Assembly (NCBI RefSeq): GCF_002575655.3
Contig: NC_053035.3
Location: forward strand, 505,392,601-505,456,600
Source of the DNA: Aegilops tauschii subsp. strangulata
Lineage: Eukaryota > Streptophyta > Magnoliopsida > Poales > Poaceae
DNA length: 64,000 nt
Direction: 5' to 3'
In this document: one piece after another, positions 49,831 to 61,251 of the stretch
Position numbering within the stretch: position 1 is the stretch's first letter
Layout: every line of letters starts with the position of its first letter
Program-made: the position numbers and the translations under genes
The notes under the pieces: model-generated
What the model saw: only the letters and a program-made list of their open reading frames with translations
The model's database searches: none
Told to the model about the DNA's origin: nothing

Positions 49831-50289
49831 CATTGTTCAGGAAATCAGTAACTGGTAGCTGCTCGGTCGGCTTGGGAGTAGTGATTAATCGGTGAATCAG
49901 CCTATTAACTGGACTAATCGGCCGACCATTAATCGGTATATTAAATAGGAATTCCCAACATATATCTAGTTTTTTATGTATTACACCATACACTCATTCT
50001 CTCAGCTATGTAATATACCAAAATATTCTATTGTTTGGTCGAACCCTAGCTATTGAGGACCAAGAGGGGGGTGGGAAGGGTTGCTGGGAAAAATTCTGGG
50101 TTTTGTTTGCCCACAAGTTAATGGGTCATCGATGATTAATCGGCCTAACAAATGATTAATCGGTCTAACGGGCCAATTAATTAGCTTGACAAGTTAACAC
50201 GATGAATATGTGTTATTCGATTCGGTCACCCTACGAGTAGTGATTAACTGGCCCATTAACTGATTAATCGGATGAATTCTTGAACAGTG
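49831..50289. mobile_element. hAT-type MITE inside the pol-less gypsy
   Basis: 459 bp with ends CATTGTTCAGGAA and TTCTTGAACAGTG (imperfect inverted repeats), flanked by a perfect 8-bp duplication GTTATTAG (49823-49830 and 50290-50297), as expected for hAT. The interior holds several ATTAATCGG and ATTAACTGG words near both ends. It has no coding capacity. Confidence 0.85.
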
Positions 50290-50324
50290 GTTATTAGTCA
50301 TCAAACAATTACAATTCATCTTAT

Positions 50325-51200
50325 TTTCAGGAAGGGTCTATGTCAGAGCTTTGATTCAGCAAACTTCACATACTCAACTATCATTTAGTCTTTCACAATT
50401 GCTAACACTCACATGATATTTATGGATTCAAAGTTTTAATCAGACACAGAGAAAGATAGGGGCTTATAGATTCGCCTCCCAACCTTTTACCTCAAGGGTA
50501 ATGTCAACAATAATAGTTCATGATGCCTTACATCCAATTGGATATATATATCAGGATCTTTCCAACACAATGTGCTTGCCAAAGGATAAAATGTAAAAAG
50601 GAAAGGTGAAGATCACCATGACTCTTGCATAAGGTATAAGACAAGAATAAAAGATAGGCCCTTCGCAGAGGGAAGCAGAGGTTGTCATTCGCTTTTATAG
50701 TTGGATGGACAAAATCTTAATGCGAAAGAACGTCACTTTATATTGCCACTTGTGATAGGGACCTTTATTATGCAGTCCGTCGCTTTTATTGCTTCCATAT
50801 CACAAGATTGTATAAAGCTTATTTTCTCCACACTAATAGATCATACATATTTAGAGAGAAATTTTTATTGCATGCACCGATGACAACTTACTTGAAGGAT
50901 CTTACTCAATCCATAGGTAGGTATGGTGGACTCTCATGGCAATACTGGTTTAAGGGATGTTTGGAAGCACAAGTAGTATCTCTACTTGGTGCAAAGAATT
51001 TGGCTAGCATGAGGGGGAAAGGCAAGCTCAACATGTTGAATGATCCATGACAATATACTTTATTTCGGATATAAGAAAATATAACCCATTACATTGTCTT
51101 CCTTGTCCAACATCAACCTTTTAGCATGTCATATTTTAATGAGTGCTCAAAATCATAAAAGATGTCCAAGATAGGATATTTATATGTGAAATCTCTCTTC
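50325..51200 (-). repeat. Block shared with the autonomous gypsy (36000-36880)
   Basis: Reverse-complement similarity over about 870 bp, including AGTAAGATCCTTCAAGTAAG and GATGTTGGACAAGGAAGACA. Non-coding in both elements and placed between the coding part and the 3' LTR in each. Confidence 0.85.
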
Positions 51201-51570
51201 CCTCAATATTCTTTCATGAATTGTTCAAGTGACCAATACAATGTTTGCTAACCTTCAATAAATTTACCACCTCTACTTCTTATATGTGAAGTCATTACTC
51301 CCCATGGGATAAGCATATGAAACATACATAATTGCAGATTTATGATATTCGCTCATTCAACTATTTACTCATAGGATATAAGTGAAGCACACGAGTAAAT
51401 GACAAACTACTCCAAAAAGATATAAGTGAAGATCAATGAGTAGTTAAATAATTATTTAGCTATGTGAAGACTCTCCCATTTAATAATTTCAGATCTTGAT
51501 ACTTTATTCAAACAGCAAGCAAAACAAAATAAAATAACATTCTAAGAATAGCAAACATCACGTGAAGAAG
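51201..51570 (-). other. AT-rich non-coding internal DNA of the pol-less gypsy
   Basis: Nothing recognisable beyond a short local duplication of AAGTGAAG/ATGAGTA-like words near 51365-51450. Confidence 0.4.
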
Positions 51571-53060
51571 CAAAAACTTAGGATCAACCGATACTAACCG
51601 ATAGTTGTTGAAGAAGAAAGGTGGGATACCAACCGGGGCATCCCCAAGCTTAGACGCTTGAGACTTCTTGAAATATTATCTTGGGATGCCTTGGGCATCC
51701 CCAAGCTTGAGCTTTTGTGTCTCCTTAATTCCTCTCATATCAGGGTCTCCCTAAATCTCAAAAGCTTCATCCACACAAAACTCAGCAAGGACTCGTGAGA
51801 TAAGTTAGTATAAATCCATGCAAAACCTTATCATTCTCTACTGTAGAAAATCACTAAAATTAATATTTAACATTGAATACTAAATGCCTCTGCATATTTA
51901 AAAGTCCTATCCTCAAATATAATCATTAAACAAGCAATCATATGTAAACAATGCCAACATAACAGCAATCTGTCTAAAATGAACAGTCTGTGAAGAATGC
52001 AGCAAGATCCATACTTCCCTAGCTCCAAAAATTATGAAAGAAAATTCCCACTGTCGTAAATTTATCAGAGCTTATTATGCAGAAGGTTTCAACATTTTAT
52101 CACGTTCTGACTTTTCTAGGGAATTTTTGCAACAGCGGTAAACTTTCTGTTTTCAAACAGCAACATGTAGACTTGTAAAATAGGCAAAGTAAAGGCTATC
52201 AATGCCACTTTTATTGAAATAAAATATGCAAAAAATTGGTCTATATAACAGCAAGCAAATCCTAACAAAATAAATTGATGCTCCAAGCAAAACACATATT
52301 ATGTGGTGAATAAAAATATAGCTCCAAGTAAAGTCACCGATGAACGAAGACGAAAGAGGGGATGCCTTCCGGGGCATCCCCAAGCTTAGGCTCTTGGTTG
52401 TCCTTGAATATTACCTTGGGGTGCCTTGGGCATCCCCAAGAATAGGCTCTTTGCCACTCCTTATTCCATAGTCCATCGAATCTTTACCCAAAACTTGAAA
52501 ACTTCACAACACAAAACTTAACAGAAAACTCGTAAGCTCCGTTAGTATAAGAAAATAAAACCACCACTTAGGTACTGTTGTGAACTCACTCTAAATTCAT
52601 ATTGGTGTAATATATACTGTATTACAACTTCTTTATGGTTCATACCCTCTGATACTACTCATAGATTCATCAAAATAAGCAAACAACACACTGAAAACAG
52701 AATCTGTCAAAAATAGAACAGTCTGTAGTAATCTATATCAAACGTATACTTCTGGAACTCCAAAAATTCTGAAATAAATTGGTGGACCTGAGGAATTTAT
52801 CTATTAATCATATTCAAAAAGAATCAACCTAAAAGCACTCTCCAGTAAAAAATGGCAGCTAATCTCGTGAGCGCTAAAGTTTCTGTTTTTTACAGCATGA
52901 TCATAAAGACTTCACCCAAGTCTTCCCAAAGGTTCTACTTGGCACAAACACTAATTAAAACATGAAAACACATCTAAACAGAGGCTAGATGAATTATTTA
53001 TTACTAAACAGGAACAAAAAGCAAGGAACAAAAATAAAATTGGGTTGCCTCCCAACAAGC
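51571..53060 (-). repeat. Two diverged tandem units with polypurine-like words
   Basis: Two units of about 740 bp (51600-52340 and 52340-53060) each contain paired GGGGCATCCCCAAGCTTA and CTTGGGCATCCCCAAG words (51637 and 51688; 52370 and 52425), followed by a similar succession (CACAAAACT, CTCGTRAG, GTTAGTATAA). The words resemble the true polypurine tract at 49585. Confidence 0.7.
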
Positions 53061-53106
53061 GCTAACGTTTAACGCCCCTAGCTAGGCATGATGATTTCAA
53101 TGATGC

Positions 53107-53928
53107 TCACAAAAAAGATAAGAATTGAAACATAAAGGGAGCATCATGAAGAATATGACTAGCACATTTAAGTCTAACCCACTTCCTATGCATAGGGATT
53201 TTGTGAGCAAACAACTTATGGGAACAATAATCAACTAGCATAGGAAGGCAAAACAAGCATAACTTCAAAACTTTAAGCACATAGAGAGGAAACTTGATAT
53301 TATTGCAATTCCTACAAGCATATATTCCTCCCTCATAATAATTTTCAGTAGAATCATGAATGAATTCAACAATATAACCAGCACCTAAAGCAATCTTTTC
53401 ATGATCTACAAGCATAGAAAATTTGCTACTCTCCACATAAGCAAAATTCTTCTCATTCAGAATAGTAGTGGGAGCAAACTCAACAAAATAACTATCATGT
53501 CAGGCATAATCCAATTGAAAATTAAAATCATGATGACAAGTTTCATGGTTATCATTATTGTTAATAGTATACAATTCATCACAATAATCATCATAGATAG
53601 CAACTTTGTTCTCATAATCAATTGGAACCTCTGCCGAAATAGTGGATTCATCACTAAATAAAGTCATGACCTCTCCAAATACACTTTCATAATTATCACA
53701 ATAATATTCAACATCCTCCAAAATAGTGGGATCATTACTTCCTAAAGTTGACACTCTTCCAAACCCACTTCCATCAATATAATCATCATAAACAGGAGGC
53801 ATGCTTTCATCATAATAAATATTCTCATCAAAACTTGGGGGACAAAAAATATCATCTTCGTCAAACATAGCTTCCCCAAGCTTGTGGCTTTGCATATCAT
53901 TAGCATCATGGGTATTCAAGGAATTCAT
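53107..53928 (-). pseudogene. Unusual ORF of the pol-less gypsy (acidic part plus hydrophobic part)
   Basis: Minus strand. The first part (53928-53500, 142 codons) starts MNSLNTHDANDMQSHKLGEA and is rich in Asp, Glu and Tyr (FDEDDIFCPPSFDENIYYD). A stop (TGA near 53500) is followed, in continuing order, by a second part (to 53107) with GAGYIVEFIHDS, CRNCNNIKFP and the hydrophobic stretch LYVLKVLKLCLFCLPMLVDY, then basic KIPMHRKWVRLK. No retroviral domain was recognised. A probable membrane-spanning segment is visible. Confidence 0.6.
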
Positions 53929-54179
53929 ACTAACAATATTTCAATCATGCTCATCATTCAAAGATTTAGTGCCAAACATTCTAATGCATTCTTCCTCTAG
54001 CAACTGAGCACAATTATCGGAATCCTTATTTTCATGGAAGACATTAAAAAGATGAAGCATATGAGGCAATCTTAATTCCATTTTTTTGTAGTTTTCTTTT
54101 ATAAACTAAACTAGTGATAAAACAAGAAACTAAAAGATTCGATTGGAAGATCTAAAGATATACCTTCAAGCACTAACCT

Positions 54180-54196
54180 CCCCGGCAACGGCGCCA
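54180..54196 (-). promoter_or_regulatory. Primer binding site of the pol-less gypsy
   Basis: Plus-strand CCCCGGCAACGGCGCCA is the exact complement of the primer site of the autonomous gypsy at 29913, so both use the same tRNA-Asp-type primer. Confidence 0.85.
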
Positions 54197-54205
54197 GAAA
54201 CTGGT

Positions 54206-55839
54206 TGATGTCTACTACGCAACCTTCTTCTTGTAGACGTTCTTGGGCCTCCAAGTGCAGAGGTTTGTAGGACAGTAGCAAGTTTCCCTCAAGTGGATGA
54301 CCTAAGGTTTATCAATCCGTGGGAGGCATAGGATGAAGATGGTCTCTCTCAAACAACCCTGCAACCAAATAGCAAAGAGTCTCTTGTGTCCCCAACACAC
54401 CCAATACAATGGTAAATTGTATAGGTGCACTAGTTCGGCGAAGAGATAGTGATACAAGTGCAATATGGATGGTAGATATAGGTTTTTGTAATCTAAAAAT
54501 ATAAAAACAGAAAGGTAACAAGCGATAAAAGTGAGCATAAACGGTATTGCAATGCTAGGAAACAAGGCCTAGGGTTCATACATTCACTAGTGCAAGTTCT
54601 CTCAACAATAATAACATAATTAGATCATATAACAATCCCTGAACATGCAACAAAGAGTCACTCCAAAGTCACTAATAGCGGAGAACAATCAAAGAGATTA
54701 TGGTAGGGTACGAAACCACCTCAAAGTTATTCTTTCGGATCGATCTATTCAAGAGTTCGTACTAGAATAACACCTTAAGATACAAATCAACCAAAACCCT
54801 AATGTCACCTAGATACTCCAATGTCACCTCAAGTATCCGTGTGTATGATTATACGATATGCATCACACAATCTCAGATTCATCTATTCAACCAACACAAA
54901 GTACTTCAAAGAGTGCCCCAAAGTTTCTACCGGAGAATCAAAACGAAAACGTGTGCCAACCCTTATGCATAAGTTCACGAGCGGAACCCGCAAGTTGATC
55001 ACCAAAACATACATCAAGTGGATCACGTGAATATCCCATTGTCACCACAGATAAGCACATGCAAGACATACATCAAGTGTTCTCAAATGCTTAAAGACTC
55101 AATCCGATAAGATCACTTCAAAGGGGAAACTCAATCCATTACAAGAGAGTAGAGGGGGAAAGACATCATAAGATCCAACTATAATAGCAAAGCTCGCGAT
55201 ACATCAAGATCGTACCACCTCAAGAACACGAGAGAGAGAGATAGAGAGAGAGAGAGAGATCAAACACATAGCTACTGGTACATACCCTCAGCCCCGAGGG
55301 TGAACTACTCCCTCCTCGTCGTGGAGATCGCCGGGATGATGAAGATGGCCACCGGTGAGGGATTCCCCCTCCGGCAGGGTGCCGGAACAGGGTCCCGATT
55401 GGTTTTTTGGTGGCTATAGAGGCTTGCGGCGGCGGAACTCCCGATCTATTCTGTTCCCCGATGTTTTTAGGGTATATGGATATATATAGGCAAAAGAAGT
55501 CGGCCAGGGGAGCCACGAGGGGCCCACGAGGGTGGGGGCGCGCCTCCCTGCCTCGTGGCTTCCTCGAAGCTTCCGTGACGTCTACTCCAAGTCTCCTGGA
55601 TTGCTTCCGTTCCAAAAATAACTCTCCCGAAGGTTTCATTCCGTTTGGACTCCGTTTGATATTCCTTTTCTTCGAAACACTGAAATAGGCAAGAAAACAA
55701 CAATTTGGGCTGGGCCTCCGGTTAATAGGTTAGTCCCAAAAATAATATAAAAGTGTTTAGTAAAGCCCATAAACATTCAAAACAGATAATATAATAGCAT
55801 GAATACTTCATAAATTATAGATACGTTGGAGACGTATCG
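54206..55839 (-). mobile_element. 5' LTR of the pol-less gypsy
   Basis: 1634 bp, close to identical to 47952-49584. Differences are scattered single bases and small indels in the GA repeat (55226-55259) and in the GC-rich block. Confidence 0.92.
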
Positions 55840-55844
55840 GATCT

Positions 55845-57519
55845 ATCTAAGTGATGCATAGCAACGAGAGGGGAGAGTGTTGTCTACGTACCCTCGTAGA
55901 CCGAAAGCGAAAGAGTTATGACAACGCGGTTGATGTAGTCGTACGTCTTCACGAGCCGACCGATCCTAGCGCCGAACGTACGGCACCTCCGCGATCTGCA
56001 CACGTTCAGCTCAGTGACGTCCCACGAACTCTAGATCCAGCTGAGGTCGAGGGAGAGTTTTGTCAGCACGACGGCGTGATGACGGTGTTGATGAAGTTAC
56101 CGACGCAGGGCTTCGCCTAAGCACTACAACGATATGACCGAGGTGGAAATCTTTGGAGGGGGGCACCACACACGGCTAAATAATCAACTTGTGTGTCTAT
56201 GGGGTGCCCCCTCCCCCGTATATAAAGGAGTGGAGGAGGGGAGGGCCGGCCCTCTCTATGGCGCGCCCAAGGGGGGGAGTCCTACTCCCAGTAGGAGTAG
56301 GTTTCCCCCTTTCCCTAGTTGGAGTAGGAAAGAGGAAGAGGGAGAGGGAGAGAAGGAAAGGGGGGCCGGGCCCCCTCCCAATTTGGATTGGGCTTGGGGG
56401 GCGCGGCCCCACCATGGCCGCCTCCTGCTCTCTTCCACCATGGCCCATTAAGGCCCATTAACTCCCCGGGGGGGTTCCCGTAACCTCCTAGTACTCCGGA
56501 AAATACCCGAACTCATCTGAAACCTTTCTAGTGTCCAAACATAGCCTTCCAATATATCGATCTTTATGTCTCGACCATTCCGAGACTCCTCGTCATGTCC
56601 GTGATCACATCCGGGACTCCGAACAACCTTCGGTACATCAAAACACATAAACTCATAATACCGATCGTCATCAAACGTTAAGCGTGCGGACCCTACGGGT
56701 TCGAGAACTATGTAGACATGACCGAGACTCACTTCCGGTCAATAACCAATACCGGAACCTGGATGCTCATATTGGTTCCTACATATTCTACGAAGATCTT
56801 TATCGGTCAAACCGCATAACAACATACAGTGTTCCCTTTGTCATTGGTATGTTACTTGCCCGAGATTTGATCGTCGGTATCTCAATACCTAGTTCAATCT
56901 CGTTACCGGCAAGTCTCTTTACTCGTTCTGTAATGAATCATCCCACAACTAACTCATTAGTCACATTGCTTTCAAGGCTTATAGTGATGTGCATTACCGA
57001 GAGGGCCCAGAGATACCTCTCCGAAACACGGAGTGACAAATCCTAATCTCGATCTATGCCAACCCAACAAACACCATCGGAGACACCTGTAGATCATATT
57101 TATAATCACCCAGTTACGTTGTGACATTTGATAGCACACTAAGTGTTCCTCCAGTATTCGGGAGTTGCATAATCTCATAGTCATAGGAACATGTATAAGT
57201 CATGAAGAAAGCAATAGCAATAAACTAAAGGATCATAGTGCTAAGCTAACGAATGGGTCAAGTCAATCACATCATTCTCTAATGATGTGATCCCGTTCAT
57301 CAAATGATAACACATGTCTATTGCTAGGAAACTTAACCATCTTTGATTAACGAGCTAGTTAAAGTAGGGGCATACTAGTGACACTCTGTTTGTCTATGTA
57401 TTCACGCATGTATTAAGTTTCCGGTTAATACAATTCTAGCATGAATAATAAACATTTATCATGATATAAAGAAATATAAATAACAACTTTATTATTGCCT
57501 CTAGGGCATATTTCCTTCA
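55845..57519 (-). mobile_element. 5' LTR of the outer copia, second part
   Basis: Continues the LTR started at 47901 after the gypsy insertion. Matches 22371-24020 with scattered differences. Ends GCATATTTCCTTCA at 57519, next to the GAATG target duplication. Confidence 0.92.
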
Positions 57520-57524
57520 GAATG

Positions 57525-58350
57525 TGATGTTGATTCCTACCAACTAAATAGCATTCACATTCACCAAACTGTCATATCTACTAAATTAAAAGGTGGGTAG
57601 GAAACATATATAATAGACATTTTCAAAACATCTGAAATAAAGAAGATATTTAATTAAGGTTGCATCCAAAACGGAATTGTAGATATGGTTAACATGCAAA
57701 ATAATAACATATTTGAATTCTACACATTTTTAAGGGATTTTCGTATATAACATGTTAGATTTGGAGTTAGGTTTTTAAAGTTATGATTTTTTAAAAGCAT
57801 TTGAATTTGCCCAAAAAAACAGAATTTTAGAAATGGTTAACATGCAAAATAAGAACATATTTGAAATCTACACATTTTTAAGGGATTTTCATATATAACA
57901 TGTTAGATTTGGAGTTAGGGTTTGAAAGTTATGATTTTTAGAGAAGGCTTTGAATTTGCCCCAAAAAAAAGGTTAAACATAGAGTAGTTGGGTCGAAATT
58001 ATAGCAACAACCCATCTGTTAAATGACCCCTAGGCGAGGCTGGAGTTGAACTCAGGTCTCCCCTGAAGATAACCGAGGCTCTAGCCACTGCACTACTCAT
58101 GTCTCCGTGTTATTTCAGCGGATTGTCTTAGATGAACCACATCGCCATTCATCAGATGATACATGAGTCCCTAATTCCGAATCAAGAGATTTGTTGTGGA
58201 ATTTGTCAATTCCACTTACGGGTGGCATTGGTGGGTAATCTTGCCAACTTTAAGGGCAATTTTCATGACGGACGATCAGAAACAATAGCCCCTTTATTAT
58301 TAGGTAGAGATTCATGCCAATATAAAAAAGACTCCAATGGGTAGACCATA
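57525..58350. other. Flanking DNA with a tandem duplication and a tRNA-like segment
   Basis: No gene recognised. Two copies of a 148-bp unit lie at 57672-57819 and 57820-57967 (shared words ATGGTTAACATGCAAAATA, AACATGTTAGATTTGGAGTT). On the minus strand, 58030-58100 has words like pol III A and B boxes: TGGCTAGAGCC and AGTTCAACTCC about 35 bp apart. Confidence 0.55.
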
Positions 58351-60365
58351 GTGAAGGAAATATGCCCTAGAGGCAATAATAATGTTGTTATTTTATATTT
58401 CCTTATCATGATAAATGTTTATTATTCATGCTAGAATTGTATTAAACGGAAACTTGATACATGTGTGGATACATAGACAAAACACCGTGTCCCTAGTAAG
58501 CCTCTACTAGACTAGCTCGTTAATCAAAGATGGTTAAGTTTCCTAACCATAGACATGTGTGTTGTCATTTGATGAATGGTATCACATCATTAGGAGAATG
58601 ATGTGATGGACAAGACCCATCCGTTAGCATAGCATATTGATCGTTCAGTTTTATTGCTATTGCTTTCTTCATGTCAAATACATATTCCTTCAAGTATGAG
58701 ATTATGCAACTCCCGGATACCGGAGGAATGCGTTGTGTGCTATCAAACGTCACAACGTAACTAGGTGATTATAAAGATGCTCTACAGGTATCTTCGAAGG
58801 TGTCTTGTTGGGTTGGCATGAATCGAGATTAGGATTTGTCACTCCGAGTATCGGAGAGGTATCTCTGAGCCCTCTCGGTAATGCACATCATAAGAAGCCT
58901 TGCAAGCAAAGTGACTAATGAGTTAGTTGCGGGATGATGTATTAAGGAACGAGTAAAGAGACTTGCCGGTAACGAGATTGAACTAGGTACGAAGATACCG
59001 ACGATCGAATCTCGGGCAAGTAACATACCGATCACAAAGGGAATAACGTATGTTGTCATAACGGTTCGACCGATAAAGATCTTCGTAGAATATGTAGGAG
59101 CCAATATGAGCATCCAGGTTCTGCTATTGGTTATTGACCGGAGAAGTGTCTCGGTCCTGTCTACATAGTTCTCGAACCCGTAGGGTCCTCACGATTAACG
59201 TTCGATGACGATTTTGTATTATAAGACTTATGTGATTTGGTGACCGAATATTGTTCAAAGTCCCGGATGAGATCACGAACATGACAAGGAGTCTCGAAAT
59301 GGTCGAGAGGTAAAGATTAACATATAGGGCGGTGGTATTTGGACATCGGAAGTGTTCCGGAGGGTACTGGGTACATATCGGGTCACCAGAAGGGGTTCCG
59401 GGCATCCCTGGCAAAAGATATGGGCCTTATGGGCCAAGAGGGGAAACGCACCAGCCACAAAGGGGCTGATGCGCCCCCACCCCCCATATGAGCTGGCCAA
59501 ATTGGAGTAGAAAAGGGGAAGGAGGAAAGGGAAAAGGGAATAGGATTCTCCCTCCCCCCTCTTCCCTTCCTACTCTGAATAGGAATAGGAAAGGGGGAGG
59601 CCAAATTGGGAGGACCCCAAGTAGGATTCCTCCTACTTGGGGCACCCCCTTGGCTGCCTCTCCTCCCCTCCAACCTATATATATGAGGGGGGCACCGCTA
59701 GAATACACACCAACGACTGTTAGCCGTGTGCGGCGCCCCCCGTCCACAGTTTACGCCTCCGGTCATATTCACGTAGTGCTTAGGCGAAGCCCTGCGCGGA
59801 TTACTTCACCATCACCGTTACCATGCCGTCGTGTTGACAGAACTCTCCCTCGACACTTTGCTGGATCAAGAGTTCGAGGGACGTCATCGAGCTGAACATT
59901 TGCAGAACTCGGAGGTGCCACACGTTCGGTGCTTGATCGGTCGGAATGAGAAGAAGTCGACTACATCAACCGTGTTGTCAAATGCTTCCGCTTTCGGTCT
60001 ACGAGGGTACGTGGACACACTCTCCCCTCTCGTTTCTATGCATCTCCTAGATAGATCTTGCGTGAGCGTAGGAATTTTTTTTGAAATTGCATGCTACATT
60101 TCCCAACACAAAGAAATCTTGGCCCTCAAACCATGTCAATCTAACGACCTATATTGCTTCAATAACGAGCGCTCAACACGTTTAGCATGCAACTAATATT
60201 ATACCAAATATCAATGTCTACACCATCCATATAATTAACGCATAATTGAAATACTACCTAATATCAACATGCAATTAATTTTCTCCCTAATATAGGTCGT
60301 TGAATTGACATGGTTTGAGGGCCGAGATTTCTTGAATTTGCCCCCTTTAGTCTTTTTTATACTAG
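58318..60365. mobile_element. Inverted-repeat (foldback-like) element interrupted by the solo LTR
   Basis: The sequence 60110-60155 (AAATCTTGGCCCTCAAACC...) is the near-perfect inverse of 60286-60336. The inverse similarity continues on the other side of the solo LTR: TATAAAAAAGACT at 58321-58333 pairs with AGTCTTTTTTATA at 60349-60361. The arms are about 80 bp around a core of about 130 bp. The family was not identified. Confidence 0.65.
58352..60108 (+). mobile_element. Solo copia LTR
   Basis: 1757 bp, plus orientation, TGAAGGAAATATG to TTTCCCAACA. There is no adjacent primer site or polypurine tract, so it is a solo LTR formed by LTR-LTR recombination. Flanks CATAG (58347-58351) and CAAAG (60109-60113) form a 5-bp duplication with one mismatch. 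Same subgroup as the outer copia. Confidence 0.9.
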
Positions 60366-61251
60366 ATGATCCGTTCCGCCAATTGGTGCAGAGACCAAAC
60401 TTAAACGAACTACTTGAAGTATTTTTTTCCTCAGTTGTCCGAAAATGATTATTTTCATACTATGTTTCTATTTGCTTTGACAACGATCGTTGCACATAGC
60501 TTTCTTTGGCCATTTGTTGCCCACTTCAGCCAAGAAGAGAAACGTCAATTGGCGCACATACCAATTGCAGCCCGGAAGTCAAGTGGGCTATGTTAAAAAT
60601 AAAATGAAAGTCAACTGAGCTATTTGAAGAGAGCAACTACAGCCATGGACGCAAAGACCAACACCAACCAAGAAGAGAGGCAACTAACATGGTTGAATTC
60701 CTCTTCACTGGCCGTCCTTGAACCACTCGTCAATGATGATGGTCATCACCGATGGGCCACCGCGTATGCGTCGATGATAAGCATCCCTAACCGAACTAAA
60801 ACAGGTCATCCAGTGACATGGCCTTCTGCCACCTTGGTTTGTTTGGCACAGACAAAGATACTATCATAGAGAATGCTCATAACTAACCAAACCCTGATAC
60901 ATGTGATGAGCTAGCAGCGGGTCACTGCTCTAACTGGCGCCCTTCCCAAGTTGATCAATGAGAACATGAAACTAAGGCACATTCATGCATCATCGGTTAT
61001 TGGAGCATGCGTGGATTCCTAATGCACGCCATTGAACCAGCGACCATTTCCACGGCTCACACCACCCTTTCAACGACAAAGATTCCCACACCCGCCTCCA
61101 GTTATTTAAACGGAGCAACGCCACTTGCACTATCCTTCACCAGCGTAGCCTCACTGCACCTCATTCCCTCACTAATGTTGCCTCTCACCGCCTCACCCAC
61201 ACCGTCTCTCACCGGTGCCACCTTCTCCTCCCACTCCTCTCGGAAAACAAC
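60366..61251. other. Unassigned DNA upstream of a possible small gene
   Basis: No recognised protein. Near the right end a TATA-like TTATTTAAAC (61102-61111) is followed by a pyrimidine-rich stretch up to the ATG at 61252, an arrangement like a plant promoter and leader. Confidence 0.35.

Larger units (their letters stand above)
47952..55839 (-). mobile_element. Pol-less (non-autonomous) gypsy element
   Basis: A 7.9-kb minus-strand element with LTRs at 47952-49584 and 54206-55839 (1633 and 1634 bp) and target duplication GATCT (47947-47951, 55840-55844). The sense LTR starts TGATACGTCTCCAACGTATC; the copy at 55839 has CGATACG, a change of its first base. The internal region is only 4.6 kb and has no RT, RNase H or integrase. 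It carries an Athila-type primer site, an unusual ORF, tandem repeats with polypurine-like words, a hAT-type MITE and a block shared with the autonomous gypsy. Confidence 0.9.
22320..57519 (-). mobile_element. Outer Angela/BARE/WIS-type copia retrotransposon with nested inserts
   Basis: Minus-strand element flanked by the 5-bp duplication GAATG (22315-22319 and 57520-57524). In plus coordinates it consists of the 3' LTR (22320-24020), pol (24021-26559), an inserted second copia (26560-45267), gag-protease and leader (45273-47900), and a 5' LTR (47901-57519) split by an inserted gypsy (47952-55839). With the inserts and their target duplications subtracted it measures about 8.6 kb, in line with a complete Angela-type element. 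LTRs start TGAAGGAAATATG and end TTCCCCAACA in sense orientation. Confidence 0.93.
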
